Assembly (NCBI GenBank): GCA_035273665.1
Contig: DATEOW010000128.1
Coordinates: 1 to 64,000 of the forward strand
Direction: 5' to 3'
Length of the DNA stretch: 64,000 bases
Source: DATEEW01 sp035273665
GTDB lineage: Bacteria > Pseudomonadota > Gammaproteobacteria > Burkholderiales > SG8-39
The notes beneath the pieces are model-generated. The model had not been told where the DNA came from, made no database searches, and saw only the letters and a list, made by a program, of their open reading frames with translations. Positions 8,888-18,248 of this stretch are shown here, piece after piece (position 1 is the first letter of the stretch; each line of letters starts with the position of its first letter). Both the position numbers and the translations under genes were made by a program.

Positions 8888-9547
8888 TTGGATTGGAGCG
8901 CACTCAAGCTTTCGCTTTGTCTTGCGCTCGCGACCAGTCTCATTCTGCTGCCCTTCGGTGCGCCGCTCGCCCGTTTGCTCGCTTGGTCCGATTTCAAAGG
9001 CAAATGGATCGCCGAGGCAGCGCTCGCTTTGCCTCTCGTGCTGCCGCCCACAGTGCTCGGCTATTACTTGCTCGTCGCGCTTGGGACCGGTTCGCCGCTT
9101 GGCGCCTTCTATGAAAGCGTCACCGGGCACCCGCTTGCATTTTCTTTCGAAGGACTGGTATTCGCATCGGTGTTGGTCAACATTCCTTTCGCGCTGATTC
9201 CCATGCAACGCGCGTTCGAAGCCATCCCGCTCGAAGTGCATCAGGCAGCGAAGGTCTGCGGCATGCCCCCGTTGCAGGCTTTCTTCAGGGTGGAATTGCC
9301 GCTCGCATGGCCGGGCGTACTCTCGGGTTTCATCATGACGGCGGCGCACACTGTCGGCGAGTTTGGCGTTGTACTCATGGTGGGCGGGAACATCCCGGGC
9401 GAAACGAAAACCGTGGCGATCGCCATCTATGATCGTGTGCAAGCTTTCGATATGCAGGCGGCGGGCTGGATGTCCGCCACCTTGCTCGTCTTATCGCTGC
9501 TTGCGCTCGCTTTGACAACGCGCCTTGGTCGCAGAGTGGCGCGCTGA
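8888..9547 (+). CDS. modB: Molybdate ABC transporter permease ModB
   Basis: 219 residues, about five membrane helices, with the permease loop (VHQAAKVCGMPPLQAFFRVELPLAWPG) and the HTVGEFGVVLMVGGNIPGET motif of ModB. Start is a TTG at 8888, three bases after the modA stop; no better start exists. Its stop overlaps the modC start by one base, indicating translational coupling. Confidence 0.92.
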   Translation: MDWSALKLSLCLALATSLILLPFGAPLARLLAWSDFKGKWIAEAALALPLVLPPTVLGYYLLVALGTGSPLGAFYESVTGHPLAFSFEGLVFASVLVNIPFALIPMQRAFEAIPLEVHQAAKVCGMPPLQAFFRVELPLAWPGVLSGFIMTAAHTVGEFGVVLMVGGNIPGETKTVAIAIYDRVQAFDMQAAGWMSATLLVLSLLALALTTRLGRRVAR

Positions 9548-10611
9548 TGCTGGCGGTCGTTCTCCACCAAAAACGTCCGATCACGCTCGATGTCGATTTG
9601 CGTTGCGACCAGGGCGAACTGCTCGCGCTTGTCGGCCCATCCGGTTCCGGTAAATCGACCGTGCTTAAAATCATCGCCGGCTTGCTGCGCGGTGATGTGG
9701 GCAGTGTCCGGATCGATGGGGAGACTTGGTTCGATTCCGAGAAAAAGATCAATGTGCCCGTGCACGAACGGTCGGTCGGGTATGTATTTCAGAGTTACGC
9801 GCTTTTTCCACACATGACGGTGCTGGAAAACCTCATGGCGGCAGGTGGGAGTGAAGCCCGTGCACGCCATTGGATCGAAGCCGTCCGTATGAAGGGCTTG
9901 GAACATCAACGCCCGCATCAACTGTCCGGCGGCCAGCAACAACGAGCAGCACTCGCACGCGCGCTGGTGCGCGAACCGAAACTCTTGTTGCTCGACGAAC
10001 CCTTTTCTGCGGTGGATCAATTGACGAGGGATCGCCTCTACGAGGAACTCGCCGAACTGCGCCGCCGGCTGAATATCCCCGTCATTTTCGTTACGCATTC
10101 GCTGACGGAAGCTCAGCTGCTGGCGGACCGTATGGTGGTGCTACATCGGGGCCGCACGCTGCAAAGCGGCACGCCCGAGGAAGTGTTTCGTGCACCGGCT
10201 ACACCCGATATTGCTCGGTTGGTGGCGCATAAAAATTTGCTGGAAGCGCAGGTGATCGCAGCGGATCAAACGCTTACCTTGCTCGATTGGCGCGGTTTAA
10301 GATTGAATGCGCCGCCGGGCGCCTTTACATCGGGGGAGAAGGTAGCCTGGCTGATTCCTGCGTTGGACGTGCGGATGAACGGCCCCGACGAGGCGCCGGC
10401 GCACGTGGACAATCGTTTTGAGGCACAGATTGAAAGCGTCGTTCCTCTGGGCGATCAGGCGACGGTTCGCATCCGGATGCCGAACGGCGAATGTCTAACG
10501 CTAAGTGCCGCCGCGCACATTGTCCGCAAACGGCAACTCGCCGCAGGTCGATCGATCGGCGTGTCCCTCCTTCCTGCCAGCATCCATCTCATGCCTCACG
10601 AGCCGCATTAG
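9547..10611 (+). CDS. modC: Molybdate ABC transporter ATPase ModC
   Basis: 354 residues: an ABC domain (Walker A GPSGSGKST, signature LSGGQQQRAALARA, Walker B LLLLDEPFSAVD, switch His in VTHSL) followed by a C-terminal TOBE/MOP-like domain (about 230-354) that in ModC binds oxyanion and regulates activity. Closes the tupBCA-modABC operon. No modE regulator is adjacent. Confidence 0.93.
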   Translation: MLAVVLHQKRPITLDVDLRCDQGELLALVGPSGSGKSTVLKIIAGLLRGDVGSVRIDGETWFDSEKKINVPVHERSVGYVFQSYALFPHMTVLENLMAAGGSEARARHWIEAVRMKGLEHQRPHQLSGGQQQRAALARALVREPKLLLLDEPFSAVDQLTRDRLYEELAELRRRLNIPVIFVTHSLTEAQLLADRMVVLHRGRTLQSGTPEEVFRAPATPDIARLVAHKNLLEAQVIAADQTLTLLDWRGLRLNAPPGAFTSGEKVAWLIPALDVRMNGPDEAPAHVDNRFEAQIESVVPLGDQATVRIRMPNGECLTLSAAAHIVRKRQLAAGRSIGVSLLPASIHLMPHEPH

Positions 10612-10748
10612 GGATCCGCGAGCAGCGCAGAGTGACATATTGAACGGCGGTCGGCGGGTTTTCTCGCAGCCGTGCTCTTCTTGCCGCTTTGCCGGCCGAT
10701 ATACATGGTTGAAGCCCACAGTTGCCTTTGCAACAAAAGGTCGCAGCC

Positions 10749-13367
10749 ATGAAAAAAACCCTTTCCAGCGCCCGCTCGCTGATACGCAGTCTCGCGCTCA
10801 GCGCAGCGCTGACGATGGTGACAACGGTGACAACAGGCATCGGTGCGGTACATGCTGCCACGCCGATTTTCGTCCTGCATTCCTACTCGCAGGAATACCC
10901 GTGGACGGCTGGGCAGAACGAAGGCTTCGTCAAGGCAATGAATGAGGCGGATCTTTCGATCGAGCCGGTGCTCAGCACCGAGTATTTGGATACGAAGCGA
11001 CGCTCCTACGATCCAGCCTTCGCGCGGGCGATGGCCGATCACCTTCGCGTCAAGTATGCGGGTTACCAGCCCGCAGCGATCTATGTCAGCGACGACAACG
11101 CGCTGCTATTCGCCCGAGACTATCTTCGAGATATCTTTCCTGGCGCGCCGGTTTTCTTTTCCGGGGTAAACGACTACGGCATGCGCGGTACGCTCGACCC
11201 ACGCTATTTCACAGGCGTGTTCGAGAAAAAAGAGGTGCGCCCAAACTTGGAATGGCTGTTGCGTTTCGACCCGAAACTGCGCGATCTGGTCTTTGTCGGC
11301 GACGGGAGCAACACAGACAAGGCCATCGAAACGGAGGCACGCAAAGACTTGAGCGCCTTTCCTCAAATCCGCGCACGTTTCATCGGTGAAAAGCGCATCG
11401 ACAGGATTATCGCCGCATTGAAAGAAGACAAGGCCGAATACGTCGTGCTGACGACACTCGGTGGTGTGACCGATGCCGAGGGCAGACTGCAACCGCTAGC
11501 GCATACCTTGCGTATGTTGCGCGAAGCGGGCAGACGGATGGTCAGCATGGAAGACGGCTACGTGATGCAAGGCGTAATGGGTGGCTATGTCACGCGCGGG
11601 CCGGAGCAAGGCGCGGGCGCCGCACATCTTTTACTGCAATATCTCAATGGCAGGCTGGTGAACGATTTGCCCGCGGTGCTGAAAAGCCCGAATGCTCATC
11701 TTTTCGACGACGCCGTTCTTGAGGCGCACGATATGGAGCTGCCGGCGGCCATCGCCGCTCACGCAACACTCTTGAATCCGCGCGTACGTTTCGTGGATAC
11801 CCACCGCACTTTTATTTTAGCGACGCTGTATTTTCTCGCCGCGGCGTTATTCATCGTGCTTTTAAGCGGCTTTTTTGTCGTATCCCGCAAAAATCGCCAG
11901 CTACTTGCGGCGCGTGAAGAGGCCGACTTCGCGAATCAAGCGAAGAGCCATTTCCTCGCCAATATGAGCCATGAGATTCGCACGCCGCTCACATCCATCA
12001 TCGGCTTCGCCGATTTGCTCATGCACGACAAGCTCGATGGTTCGCAACGCGCCGAGGCGCTCCCTTCCATTCTTCGCAACGGTCATCATCTATTGGAGCT
12101 CATCAACAACATCCTCGATCTCGCGAAAATCGAAAACGGCAGCGTCACGCTGGAAAAGCTTCCCCTCAAGACAGGACATCTATTGCGCGAATTGGGCGCT
12201 TTGGCGGACGTACGCGCCAAAGCCAAGTCGGTGAAATTCGAAATCGTACCGGAGCTTCCGCTGCCGGCGGGTTTTGTTTCCGATCCGGTGCGCCTCAAGC
12301 AAATTCTGGTCAATTTCCTTAGCAATGCAATTAAGTTCACCCCGAAAGGCAAGGTGGAGCTACGCGTCGCGTACAGCGCGCAACCGCCGACACTTATTTT
12401 CGCCGTAAAGGACAGTGGCATCGGCATGACGCCCGAACAAGTCGGCCGACTGTTTCAGCGCTTTGTCCAGGCGGACATTTCCACGACGCGGCGCTTTGGG
12501 GGTACGGGTCTCGGCTTGCATCTGTGCCAACAACTAGCGCAATTGATGGGTGGACGCATCGAGGTGCGCAGCGAGCTGCGCAAAGGCAGTTGTTTCACAC
12601 TGCATTTACCGTTGGAGCAAGTGCCCGAGACAATGATCGAGGACGCGGGTGCATTGCGTTTGGAAAACCTAGTCGATATGCTCCCTGCGTTCGAGGTACC
12701 GGTATTGTCGGGACGTGTGTTGCTCGCAGAAGACGGGCTGGACAATCAACGCCTCATTTCGGCCTATCTGCGGCAGGCCGGAGTTGAAGTGACCGTGGTC
12801 GCTAACGGTCGTCATGCGGTTGAGGCGGCGCTCAGCGAGGATTTTGACTTGGTGCTTATGGATATCCAGATGCCCGAAATGGATGGGGTGACAGCCACAG
12901 AAACCCTGCGCGGCGTCGGCTTTAGCCGCCCGATTGTTGCGCTGACGGCGAACATCATGAAGTCAGAAGTGCAGCACTATCTCGAAATCGGCTGCCAAGA
13001 AGTACTGTCCAAGCCGATCGAACGCGCCAAGTTCTACAGTGCTCTAGCGCAATTGCTCAAAGGTGGGAGCGAACGGCGCCAAGCGCCTGTGGTCAAAGAA
13101 GACCCAACGCTCGCCATCGCGTTTCGTGCGGGACTGCCTGCACAAGTCGAGACCATCGATCGGGCGCTGGTCGAAAAGAATTGGGCGCGGTTGCGTCAGC
13201 AGGCGCATCTACTCAAAGGCACGGCGGGTTCCTTCGGTTTTCCGGTGATTACGGAAATCGCGGGGCGGCTTGAGGGCGCTGCGGCCGATTCGGATGTCGA
13301 GCACGCCACCGCGCTTTGCGACAGCTTACGCGGGCAAGTGCAGGCAGCACTCGGAGAGGCAGCATGA
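10749..13367 (+). CDS. Membrane hybrid histidine kinase with periplasmic ABC-binding-like sensor and HPt
   Basis: 872 residues from the ATG at 10749, chosen over an in-frame TTG at 10722 because it gives a clean signal sequence (MKKTLSSARSLIRSLALSAAL) with AAAGG eight bases upstream. Order: signal peptide; periplasmic ABC-substrate-binding-like sensor (about 35-355); one membrane helix (FILATLYFLAAALFIVLLSG); HisKA with ANMSHEIRTPLTS; HATPase (NFLSNAIKFT, GTGLGLHL); receiver (Asp in LVLMDIQMPEMDG); and an HPt domain with His in QQAHLLKGTAGSFGF. All modules for a His-Asp-His-Asp relay are in one chain. The final acceptor is probably the receiver protein encoded next. Ligand unknown. Confidence 0.9.
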   Translation: MKKTLSSARSLIRSLALSAALTMVTTVTTGIGAVHAATPIFVLHSYSQEYPWTAGQNEGFVKAMNEADLSIEPVLSTEYLDTKRRSYDPAFARAMADHLRVKYAGYQPAAIYVSDDNALLFARDYLRDIFPGAPVFFSGVNDYGMRGTLDPRYFTGVFEKKEVRPNLEWLLRFDPKLRDLVFVGDGSNTDKAIETEARKDLSAFPQIRARFIGEKRIDRIIAALKEDKAEYVVLTTLGGVTDAEGRLQPLAHTLRMLREAGRRMVSMEDGYVMQGVMGGYVTRGPEQGAGAAHLLLQYLNGRLVNDLPAVLKSPNAHLFDDAVLEAHDMELPAAIAAHATLLNPRVRFVDTHRTFILATLYFLAAALFIVLLSGFFVVSRKNRQLLAAREEADFANQAKSHFLANMSHEIRTPLTSIIGFADLLMHDKLDGSQRAEALPSILRNGHHLLELINNILDLAKIENGSVTLEKLPLKTGHLLRELGALADVRAKAKSVKFEIVPELPLPAGFVSDPVRLKQILVNFLSNAIKFTPKGKVELRVAYSAQPPTLIFAVKDSGIGMTPEQVGRLFQRFVQADISTTRRFGGTGLGLHLCQQLAQLMGGRIEVRSELRKGSCFTLHLPLEQVPETMIEDAGALRLENLVDMLPAFEVPVLSGRVLLAEDGLDNQRLISAYLRQAGVEVTVVANGRHAVEAALSEDFDLVLMDIQMPEMDGVTATETLRGVGFSRPIVALTANIMKSEVQHYLEIGCQEVLSKPIERAKFYSALAQLLKGGSERRQAPVVKEDPTLAIAFRAGLPAQVETIDRALVEKNWARLRQQAHLLKGTAGSFGFPVITEIAGRLEGAAADSDVEHATALCDSLRGQVQAALGEAA

Positions 13368-13786
13368 ACGAAACGCAGTCCGGCCAGAGCAACACAACCC
13401 GGGTCCTGATTGTCGATGACGATCAAACGAATCGCGAGCTCTTGCGCAATATGCTGCGGCAGCTCACCACTGCGGAGCTGCATGTCGCCAACGACGGCCG
13501 CGCCGGCCTTGAACTCTTTCGGGAGTTTTTGCCGAAGATGGTGTTTCTCGATATCGATATGCCGGAATTGGACGGCTTTGCCCTGCTCGACCAGATTCAT
13601 GCGATGGACAATAGCGTTTTCGTCGTGATGGTGTCCGGGCATGGCCAAGTCGAAGCGGTGCAAAAGGCGACAAGCCAAGGCGCCAAGGGCTATATTGTTA
13701 AACCCTATAGCGCCCAGCGCGTATTCGACGCCGTGCACCGCTATGTGAGCGAAACCAACGATCACGGTTTTCTGCGCAATCCTTAG
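13364..13786 (+). CDS. Single-domain CheY-like response regulator
   Basis: 140 residues from an ATG at 13364 overlapping the kinase stop (ATGA). A lone receiver domain: acidic pair in VLIVDDDQTNRELL, acceptor Asp in MVFLDIDMPELDG, Thr/Ser switch in VVMVSGHG, Lys in YIVKPYS. No output domain, so it acts by protein contact or as a phosphate sink. Tight coupling makes it the likely partner of the HPt-bearing kinase. Confidence 0.92.
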   Translation: MNETQSGQSNTTRVLIVDDDQTNRELLRNMLRQLTTAELHVANDGRAGLELFREFLPKMVFLDIDMPELDGFALLDQIHAMDNSVFVVMVSGHGQVEAVQKATSQGAKGYIVKPYSAQRVFDAVHRYVSETNDHGFLRNP

Positions 13787-16080
13787 TCCTCTCGCTCTAT
13801 TTCAAAGAACGTTGTCGGTGCCCCGATCGATGCCGTATCAATATTCACCCGGAATGCGCCATTCAAGCGTTCTACCGGAATCGTTTGAAAGCTATTGCCC
13901 TGTTGGCGTCGATCGCCGTTTAGATGGAGCGGGTACACCTTATAGCTCTTCTCCGGATCGAGCCGCAGCACAGCCTGTAATGAAATCGTTTCAAGCCGCA
14001 CGGGCAGCTCGCCCAAGTCCACGAGCACCGAGCGATTTTCGTCGCTGAACTGCGCGTCGGAATTCAACGCATCGGTCGCGACGATCATCAGTAGCCGTTT
14101 GCTCGCGGAAAGCGAATTGCCGTTGCCATTGGCGTCCGGCTTGTCGATGGAACTCAAGGACACGAGCGCGTCCGTGTCGACGTTTTCCACGACCAGTCGA
14201 TCCTCCGGCTTTGCTTGGGGCAGCCGGCCCGCCTGAAAGACGTGCGCTTCGGTCCTGGGTGTGCGAACACTCATCTGATATACGGCTTGAGGTGACAGCG
14301 GGTTTTCGATATGGGTCACGAGCTGGCCCGTGTCGCTGACGTAGTGCTCGGTACCGACCCCGGCTTGCAGCGTCATATAGCTGGGATTGTTTTTCACGGC
14401 CGCTTGCCATTTGCCGAAATGCGCCTGCCAAGGTCCGTCCTGATCTGGTCCCGGCGGACCGATGAGACTCGGCGACGGCGTGAAGCTGTACTTCTGTGGT
14501 GTCGGCTCTTTCGCGAAGGTGCGCTTGACCGCAATCTTTGAAAGAAAAGCCAGACGCCCGAGACTGCTTGGCATCGCCTGATTCAGGCTCGATTGATCGT
14601 GCAGAAAGCGATCGCTGTAATTGATCGTGAAGGTATTGGGAGAAGGAGTTACATCGCCCCGGCGGAACAACAGTGCAGCGAGTGTTTCGCCGGCACGGCC
14701 GATTGGGTCCATGCCGATGGAGAAAGGATAGATCCGGTTGGTACGGGGTACATTTTGAATGCCTTCATATTTCAATGTGACCGGGTTCGAATAGCGGCAT
14801 AAGCCGTCCCAGTCCTGAAAAGCGGCATAAGCAGGAGCCGCGATTCCGGCCTCACGGCGCCATTTGTTCCAGTAGGGAATATCGTATTCGTCGACGAAGA
14901 AGGGCTTGCCGGTATAGCGATGCGTCGCGAAGTTCTGTAGATAGGTCAGGGAATCGGAGAAGGAGCTGTTGTTCAAACTTTTAGTCGGCCGCGCTTCCGC
15001 GTCGTGATAACCATGCAGATGGACCGCATGCAGATAATTGCGGGAGGCGACCGTTTGTACAACCTTGCCATTGTTGTAGGCGCTGAGCAGCAGTTCGGGC
15101 GATGCGCGAGTCTGTATGTATTCGCGCATCCATTTCTGCGTGCGTTTTTCCTTATAGCTGAAGAATTCCGGCACGATCGCCGCGTTCGGCGACAGCGGAT
15201 CGGTGACTGCGGGAATTTCCTCCCGCGTCAGTGCGACAGGCGGTGTGCGTTTGGTTGCCGCCCAAGCGATGAGTTCGTCCTTCAGTTGGTCGGGTAACTG
15301 ATCTCCCGGAAGCCGACGAATGTTGTAGACCAGGTTAAGCTCGTTGAGAAGCGTGACCGAAGCAAGCGCCGGGTCGTGCAATATGCTGCCTGCGGGGCCG
15401 GCGCCGTCGTAATCTTGATCGTACAGGCGTTCAATGATTTCCTTCCAATGGTCCTGATACTGATGAAGATAGTGCACATAAAGCTTGGTGCGAAAATCCG
15501 TTCTTTCCGCGCGATTGCTGCCGACTAATCCCCAGGCGGCCGTGTCGTCCGTCACCATGTCCAGCATCCAGTGGATGCCGTTGGCTTTCAGCACGCGCAA
15601 GAAATCATAAAAGCGCGCTCGCTTCACGGGATCGAAAGCGAGGTCGTTGTCTTTGTTTTTGTCCACGCCTTCCATCAGCATCGCGTCGACATGATGTAGG
15701 CGCGCAATGTTGTATCCATGCAGGCGTAGTTGCAGCGCGATGCGTTCTGCCGTTGCCGTGTCGGGAATCTCGCCCCAAGGCCCGGCAAAGTTCATCGCGG
15801 CACAAAGAAAGCGATGTGGCGTCACGCCATCCAAGCTCAGGCGACCGGTAGCTGTTACTTTGACGCGCTTATGCGCCGGGTTGTTGATGTCGAGGTTTAC
15901 CGGACCGAAAAGTTCGGAAAAATCGAGTGCGTTGCCGGGAGAGATTTCAAGATTGGTGTCTTGCACATCCGCCCACTGCCCGGCGGCAAGTGCCGTTCCG
16001 GTGCAGAAAAACGCGGCGCTTAAGACGCAGTACATCAGCAGGCGGTTCAAAGCATGCGGTGGCGAGAACAGTGCAGTCAT
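13783..16080 (-). CDS. Secreted TIM-barrel glycoside-hydrolase-like protein (GH5-like)
   Basis: 765 residues with a signal peptide (hydrophobic MYCVLSAAFFCTGTALA). The mature region resembles clan GH-A enzymes: a candidate acid/base Glu247 in LLNELNL after a strand, and a candidate nucleophile Glu398 in KPFFVDEYDIPYW. After the barrel (about 75-520) the last 240 residues look like beta-sandwich accessory domains. The long insertion with many aromatic residues suggests a large polysaccharide substrate, which cannot be named. Its stop overlaps the convergent response-regulator gene by four bases. Confidence 0.72.
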   Translation of the reverse strand: MTALFSPPHALNRLLMYCVLSAAFFCTGTALAAGQWADVQDTNLEISPGNALDFSELFGPVNLDINNPAHKRVKVTATGRLSLDGVTPHRFLCAAMNFAGPWGEIPDTATAERIALQLRLHGYNIARLHHVDAMLMEGVDKNKDNDLAFDPVKRARFYDFLRVLKANGIHWMLDMVTDDTAAWGLVGSNRAERTDFRTKLYVHYLHQYQDHWKEIIERLYDQDYDGAGPAGSILHDPALASVTLLNELNLVYNIRRLPGDQLPDQLKDELIAWAATKRTPPVALTREEIPAVTDPLSPNAAIVPEFFSYKEKRTQKWMREYIQTRASPELLLSAYNNGKVVQTVASRNYLHAVHLHGYHDAEARPTKSLNNSSFSDSLTYLQNFATHRYTGKPFFVDEYDIPYWNKWRREAGIAAPAYAAFQDWDGLCRYSNPVTLKYEGIQNVPRTNRIYPFSIGMDPIGRAGETLAALLFRRGDVTPSPNTFTINYSDRFLHDQSSLNQAMPSSLGRLAFLSKIAVKRTFAKEPTPQKYSFTPSPSLIGPPGPDQDGPWQAHFGKWQAAVKNNPSYMTLQAGVGTEHYVSDTGQLVTHIENPLSPQAVYQMSVRTPRTEAHVFQAGRLPQAKPEDRLVVENVDTDALVSLSSIDKPDANGNGNSLSASKRLLMIVATDALNSDAQFSDENRSVLVDLGELPVRLETISLQAVLRLDPEKSYKVYPLHLNGDRRQQGNSFQTIPVERLNGAFRVNIDTASIGAPTTFFEIERED

Positions 16081-16238
16081 GGCTAGCTCCCTGAAAATGT
16101 GTTGTATGTATGTTTATTGTTGTGCGGGCAGCAGCCTACGCTTCGATCGGCAAGTGAACAACAACTGCATCAGATTATTTAAGCGCTCGCAGCAGGGAAT
16201 GGCGCTTGCTCGTCTTAAAGCCCTTTCATGGAGCCGCC

Positions 16239-17060
16239 ATGCAAGCCACTGCCTCCTCGTCGCCCTCCTTTACGCGCAGTTTTGACTGGGGCGCCTATGC
16301 GCTGGGAATTGCGCTGGGGGGATTTTTCGACGGCATTCTTTTGCATCAGCTGCTGCAGTGGCATCACCTGCTCTCCGCTGTGGATACCGGTATCTTCAGC
16401 GACCTGCGTGGGCAGGTCCTCGCCGACGGCTTATTTCACGCGCTGATGTATCTTGTAGCAGTGGGCGCGCTGTGGGCATTGCTGCGCACCCGCGCTCAGA
16501 TGGCTCAGCCCAGTGCAAACCGGCGTCTAACGGCAGGCCTGCTTATCGGCTTTGGTATATGGCATGTGCTGGACGCGGTCCTTTCGCATTGGCTGCTCGG
16601 CATCCACCGCATTCGCGTCGATGTCGCAAATCCGCTGCCTTGGGATATTGCATGGGTGCTAGTGTTTGGCCTCGTGCCGATCGTCATCGGACTATCCATG
16701 CGAAAGCGTGCCGAAAGCACCCCGCCCGATCATGGCGCCGGCGTCTCTTCTGTCACTCTGAGCATATTGCTGGCATTGACCATCACCGCCGGCCTCGTTT
16801 CAGCGCGGCCCATGCCTGACACCGGGACGGGGGGCGCCGGATTGGTGACCGTCGTTCTTCGTCCCGACGTCGGTCCCGCGCAGTGGTTGAATACGTTGAA
16901 GGACGATAGCCGCATCGTCTGGAGCGATCCCGCCGGCGGCGTATGGGTCTTGCAGCCCGGCACTGGCAGCGGAGCGCTCGATTTTTATCGGCACGGCGCG
17001 CTATATGTCAGCGGCAGCCTATTTCCCGCCGGTTGTTTCGGCTGGTTGAAAGCCGCATAG
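16239..17060 (+). CDS. DUF2243 membrane protein with extra C-terminal segment
   Basis: 273 residues from the ATG at 16239 (GGAG five bases upstream; an in-frame TTG lies at 16206). The first 165 residues match DUF2243: GGFFDGILLHQLLQWHH, FHALMYL, GIWHVLDAVLSHWLLGIHRIR, with about four helices and conserved His residues that could bind metal or haem. DUF2243 proteins usually stop soon after; here a further helix (TLSILLALTITAGLVSA) leads to about 80 extracytoplasmic residues with no recognised domain. Function unknown. Confidence 0.78.
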   Translation: MQATASSSPSFTRSFDWGAYALGIALGGFFDGILLHQLLQWHHLLSAVDTGIFSDLRGQVLADGLFHALMYLVAVGALWALLRTRAQMAQPSANRRLTAGLLIGFGIWHVLDAVLSHWLLGIHRIRVDVANPLPWDIAWVLVFGLVPIVIGLSMRKRAESTPPDHGAGVSSVTLSILLALTITAGLVSARPMPDTGTGGAGLVTVVLRPDVGPAQWLNTLKDDSRIVWSDPAGGVWVLQPGTGSGALDFYRHGALYVSGSLFPAGCFGWLKAA

Positions 17061-17127
17061 CGAATAGCCTCCATCAACGGGATCGCGGTATTCTCCGGTC
17101 TCACGGCATCTGCGCCGACAAAGAAGA

Positions 17128-18024
17128 ATGAATCTCCGCCATCTTTCCTATCTGATCGCCTTGGCGCGCGAAGGCCACTTTGGCCGCGCAGCCGAATCGG
17201 TACATGTCACTCAGCCGGCGCTTTCCGCGGCCATCAATCAATTGGAAGAAGAACTCGCCGTGCCGCTCGTTACCCGCACGCGGCAAGGGTTTGAAGGCTT
17301 CACCGCCGAAGGCCGCGAAGTGCTTGCCTGGGCACAGCGCATCCAAGCTGATGTCGAATCGCTGAAGCAGACGCTGGGCGAAATGAAAGGGCAGTTGAAA
17401 GGTCATCTGCGCCTGGGCGTTATTCCAACGGCCGAACCGATCATCGCGACGCTCACGCGGGCGCTACACGATCAGCATCCCAATATCACGGTCACGGTGC
17501 TGTCCATGACCTCGCAAGAGATCGAACGCGGCCTGGAAGATCTTTCCTTGGAGGCGGGCGTCGCCTACCTCGAAGATAAGCGCATGGAAAACTTACGCGG
17601 GATGCAGCTGTATCTCGAGCGCTATGTCGTTATCGGCGCAGCGGCGATGCTCGGTAAGGGAAAATCCATTGCCTGGGCGGAAGCCGCCAAACTCCCGCTT
17701 TGTTTACTCAGCCGCGATATGCACAATCGCGCGCTGATTGATGAGCACTTCGCCGCGGCGGGCGTCGTGCCATCGGTCGTTGCCGAGACGAATACTTTAA
17801 TGGGTGTGCTGAGCCATGTGCGGTCCGGCGCGTGGTGCGGTGTGTTGCCCAGAACGGTACTCGGGCTTCTCGATAAGAGCGGAGACCTGCGATGCGTCGC
17901 CCTCAGAGAACCCGATGTCGTGCATCCGGTTGGATTGCTTTACGCGCCGAGGAAACCCTTATCGCCATTGATACAGGCGCTGGTGGAAGCGACGAAGCGG
18001 GCAAGCTTTGCGGAAGCGGTTTGA
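17128..18024 (+). CDS. LysR-family transcriptional regulator
   Basis: 298 residues. N-terminal winged helix-turn-helix (MNLRHLSYLIALAREGHFGRAAESVHVTQPALSAAINQLEEEL) and a periplasmic-binding-like effector domain from about residue 90. It sits 67 bases after the DUF2243 gene and 224 bases before the aldehyde dehydrogenase, on the same strand. The usual divergent target is absent, so the regulated gene is unclear; the dehydrogenase is one candidate. Confidence 0.93.
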   Translation: MNLRHLSYLIALAREGHFGRAAESVHVTQPALSAAINQLEEELAVPLVTRTRQGFEGFTAEGREVLAWAQRIQADVESLKQTLGEMKGQLKGHLRLGVIPTAEPIIATLTRALHDQHPNITVTVLSMTSQEIERGLEDLSLEAGVAYLEDKRMENLRGMQLYLERYVVIGAAAMLGKGKSIAWAEAAKLPLCLLSRDMHNRALIDEHFAAAGVVPSVVAETNTLMGVLSHVRSGAWCGVLPRTVLGLLDKSGDLRCVALREPDVVHPVGLLYAPRKPLSPLIQALVEATKRASFAEAV

Positions 18025-18248
18025 GACACCCGATACCGTTATCTGAAATGCGCGCCGGAATTTCAGGCCGGCGTCTTAGGTTCCGGAGTGTCGCATCGTC
18101 GTTGGCGAAGCGCTTTCACGAAAGCTTGGTTAGGCAATCGCATCGCTAAAGCGAAAGCCTGATAGGGCTTTCCGATCACCCCCGGTCTTTTTCTCATTTG
18201 ATCCCGTTTTCTTCCCCGCGCATCCTTCGTTCATCAACGGAGGACGCC
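18025..18248. other. Intergenic region before the aldehyde dehydrogenase
   Basis: 224 bases with an imperfect GC-rich inverted repeat near 18050-18075 (CGCCGG...CCGGCG) that may terminate the LysR transcript, then a purine-rich stretch. I compared it mentally with glycine and c-di-GMP riboswitches and saw no match. The GGAGGA ribosome site for the dehydrogenase is at 18239-18244. Confidence 0.4.
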
